Shown here in pieces: positions 63,595 to 64,000 of a stretch of DNA of 64,000 bases. Each line of letters starts with the position of its first letter. Within the stretch, counting starts at the first letter, position 1. The notes beneath the pieces were generated by a model, which saw only the letters and a program-made list of their open reading frames with translations, made no database searches and was not told where the DNA came from. The stretch is from Acetobacter peroxydans. Its GTDB lineage: Bacteria > Pseudomonadota > Alphaproteobacteria > Acetobacterales > Acetobacteraceae. Location of the stretch: the NCBI RefSeq assembly GCF_006539345.1, contig NZ_BJMV01000005.1:62001-126000 (forward strand), read 5' to 3'. The position numbers and the translations under genes were made by a program.

Positions 63595-64000
63595 TCAGAC
63601 CGTGGTTTCAATCACGCCGTACCAGCCAAGCCCCTTATAGGTTTCATAGCCGGGGGTGAGAGCATAGGCGATCAGCTTGTCGCCCTGACAGTAGAAGCCG
63701 CGCGGCCCGTCCGCCCGAAAATTAAATGTCTCGGACAGAATACCTGCATCATTGGACGACGCCAGAACGCGGCGATTGGCGTCCACCAGCATCACACGGG
63801 TATGCGCCTTTTCGTTTTCCGCCAGCCGCACGCCTTTAACAATGCCTTCAGCCTGAGGCGCCCAGTCGAAAGCAATGCCCAGTACCCCGAGCGCCTGCCC
63901 CTGTTCCTGCCCGCCAGCACGGATGGCCGTGCTATAAATTGCCACGGGCGTTTCATCCAGAGCGGGAAAGCGGCGTACATCCGCCACGGCATATTCGTCG
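63595..64000 (-). CDS. Cache-domain sensor protein, C-terminal part (runs off the window)
   Basis: Only the last ~134 residues are present; the frame is open to the window edge. LGVLGIAFDWAPQAE, TRVMLVDANRRVLASS and GFYCQGDKLIAYALTPGYETYKGLGWYGVIE (in parts) read as the membrane-distal half of a double Cache (PDC) ligand-binding domain. The protein ends right after the domain, so any signalling domain lies at the missing N-terminal side, which is unusual. Its ligand is unknown; amino or organic acids are common for the fold. Confidence 0.72.
   Translation of the reverse strand, partial: DEYAVADVRRFPALDETPVAIYSTAIRAGGQEQGQALGVLGIAFDWAPQAEGIVKGVRLAENEKAHTRVMLVDANRRVLASSNDAGILSETFNFRADGPRGFYCQGDKLIAYALTPGYETYKGLGWYGVIETTV

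Overview
The window looks like a chromosomal segment of an acetic acid bacterium (Alphaproteobacteria, Acetobacteraceae; Komagataeibacter, Gluconacetobacter or Acetobacter-like). The evidence is the GC-rich coding DNA, a fused transaldolase/glucose-6-phosphate isomerase inside a pentose-phosphate gene cluster that ends in gluconokinase (typical of acetic acid bacteria), a GPR1/FUN34/YaaH acetate transporter, an L-lactate permease, and alphaproteobacterial families such as DUF1489, DUF2272 and MidA. The genus is inferred, not proven.

Region by region. 1-3350: end steps of cobalamin synthesis (cobT, cobS, bluB and a convergent CobC-type phosphatase). 3572-7158: a MarR regulator overlapping an FUSC efflux protein, then the acetate transporter. 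7301-13767: acyl-CoA hydrolase, flavin reductase, cysK, DUF2272 lipoprotein, mtnA-ybaK, and a Lys/Ala/Pro-rich histone-like protein. 13850-19027: L-asparaginase, then zur (with an unknown co-translated gene) divergent from znuACB across a perfect Zur-box-like palindrome. 19154-21105: ArsR-methyltransferase regulator and metF behind a SahR-like palindrome. 21194-26405: a monooxygenase-fold protein, hldD, lgt, midA, pgeF and a lipoprotein. 26705-29225: tRNA-Arg, a small lipoprotein and guaA. 29226-32280: a lower-GC block just downstream of guaA carrying a FAH-family enzyme, a GntR regulator and a membrane protein with an acyl-carrier-like N-terminus; it looks acquired. 32285-40483: flavodoxin/HxlR redox pair, L-lactate permease, SLT-SPOR lipoprotein, CorA/ZntB-type transporter, a coiled-coil protein with a Gly/Arg-rich tail, hisC and an ankyrin protein.

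40777-49213 is the metabolic core: tkt, tal-pgi, gnd, pgl, rpiA and gntK in one direction. Together they take glucose-6-phosphate-level sugars and gluconate through the pentose phosphate pathway, the main sugar route in acetic acid bacteria, which generally lack a working phosphofructokinase. 49237-61468 continues on the same strand with an orphan periplasmic binding protein, a soluble globin-coupled chemotaxis sensor, an O-antigen-ligase-family protein, a ClC channel, a quinone reductase, a YggS protein, kup, hemW and a DUF1489 gene, followed by tRNA-Glu. 61670-62630 is gene-poor and contains an AT-rich stretch with strong inverted repeats; an SDR dehydrogenase and the C-terminal end of a Cache-domain protein close the window.

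There is no CRISPR array, intact insertion sequence, prophage or rRNA operon. The strongest new leads are regulatory palindromes tied to specific genes (zur/znu, ArsR-MT/metF, the histone-like gene, hxlR, and the unexplained perfect repeat at 63528-63559), the unknown gene translationally coupled to zur, and the membrane-anchored acyl-carrier-like protein in the guaA-adjacent block. No obviously new multi-gene defence or biosynthetic system is visible.
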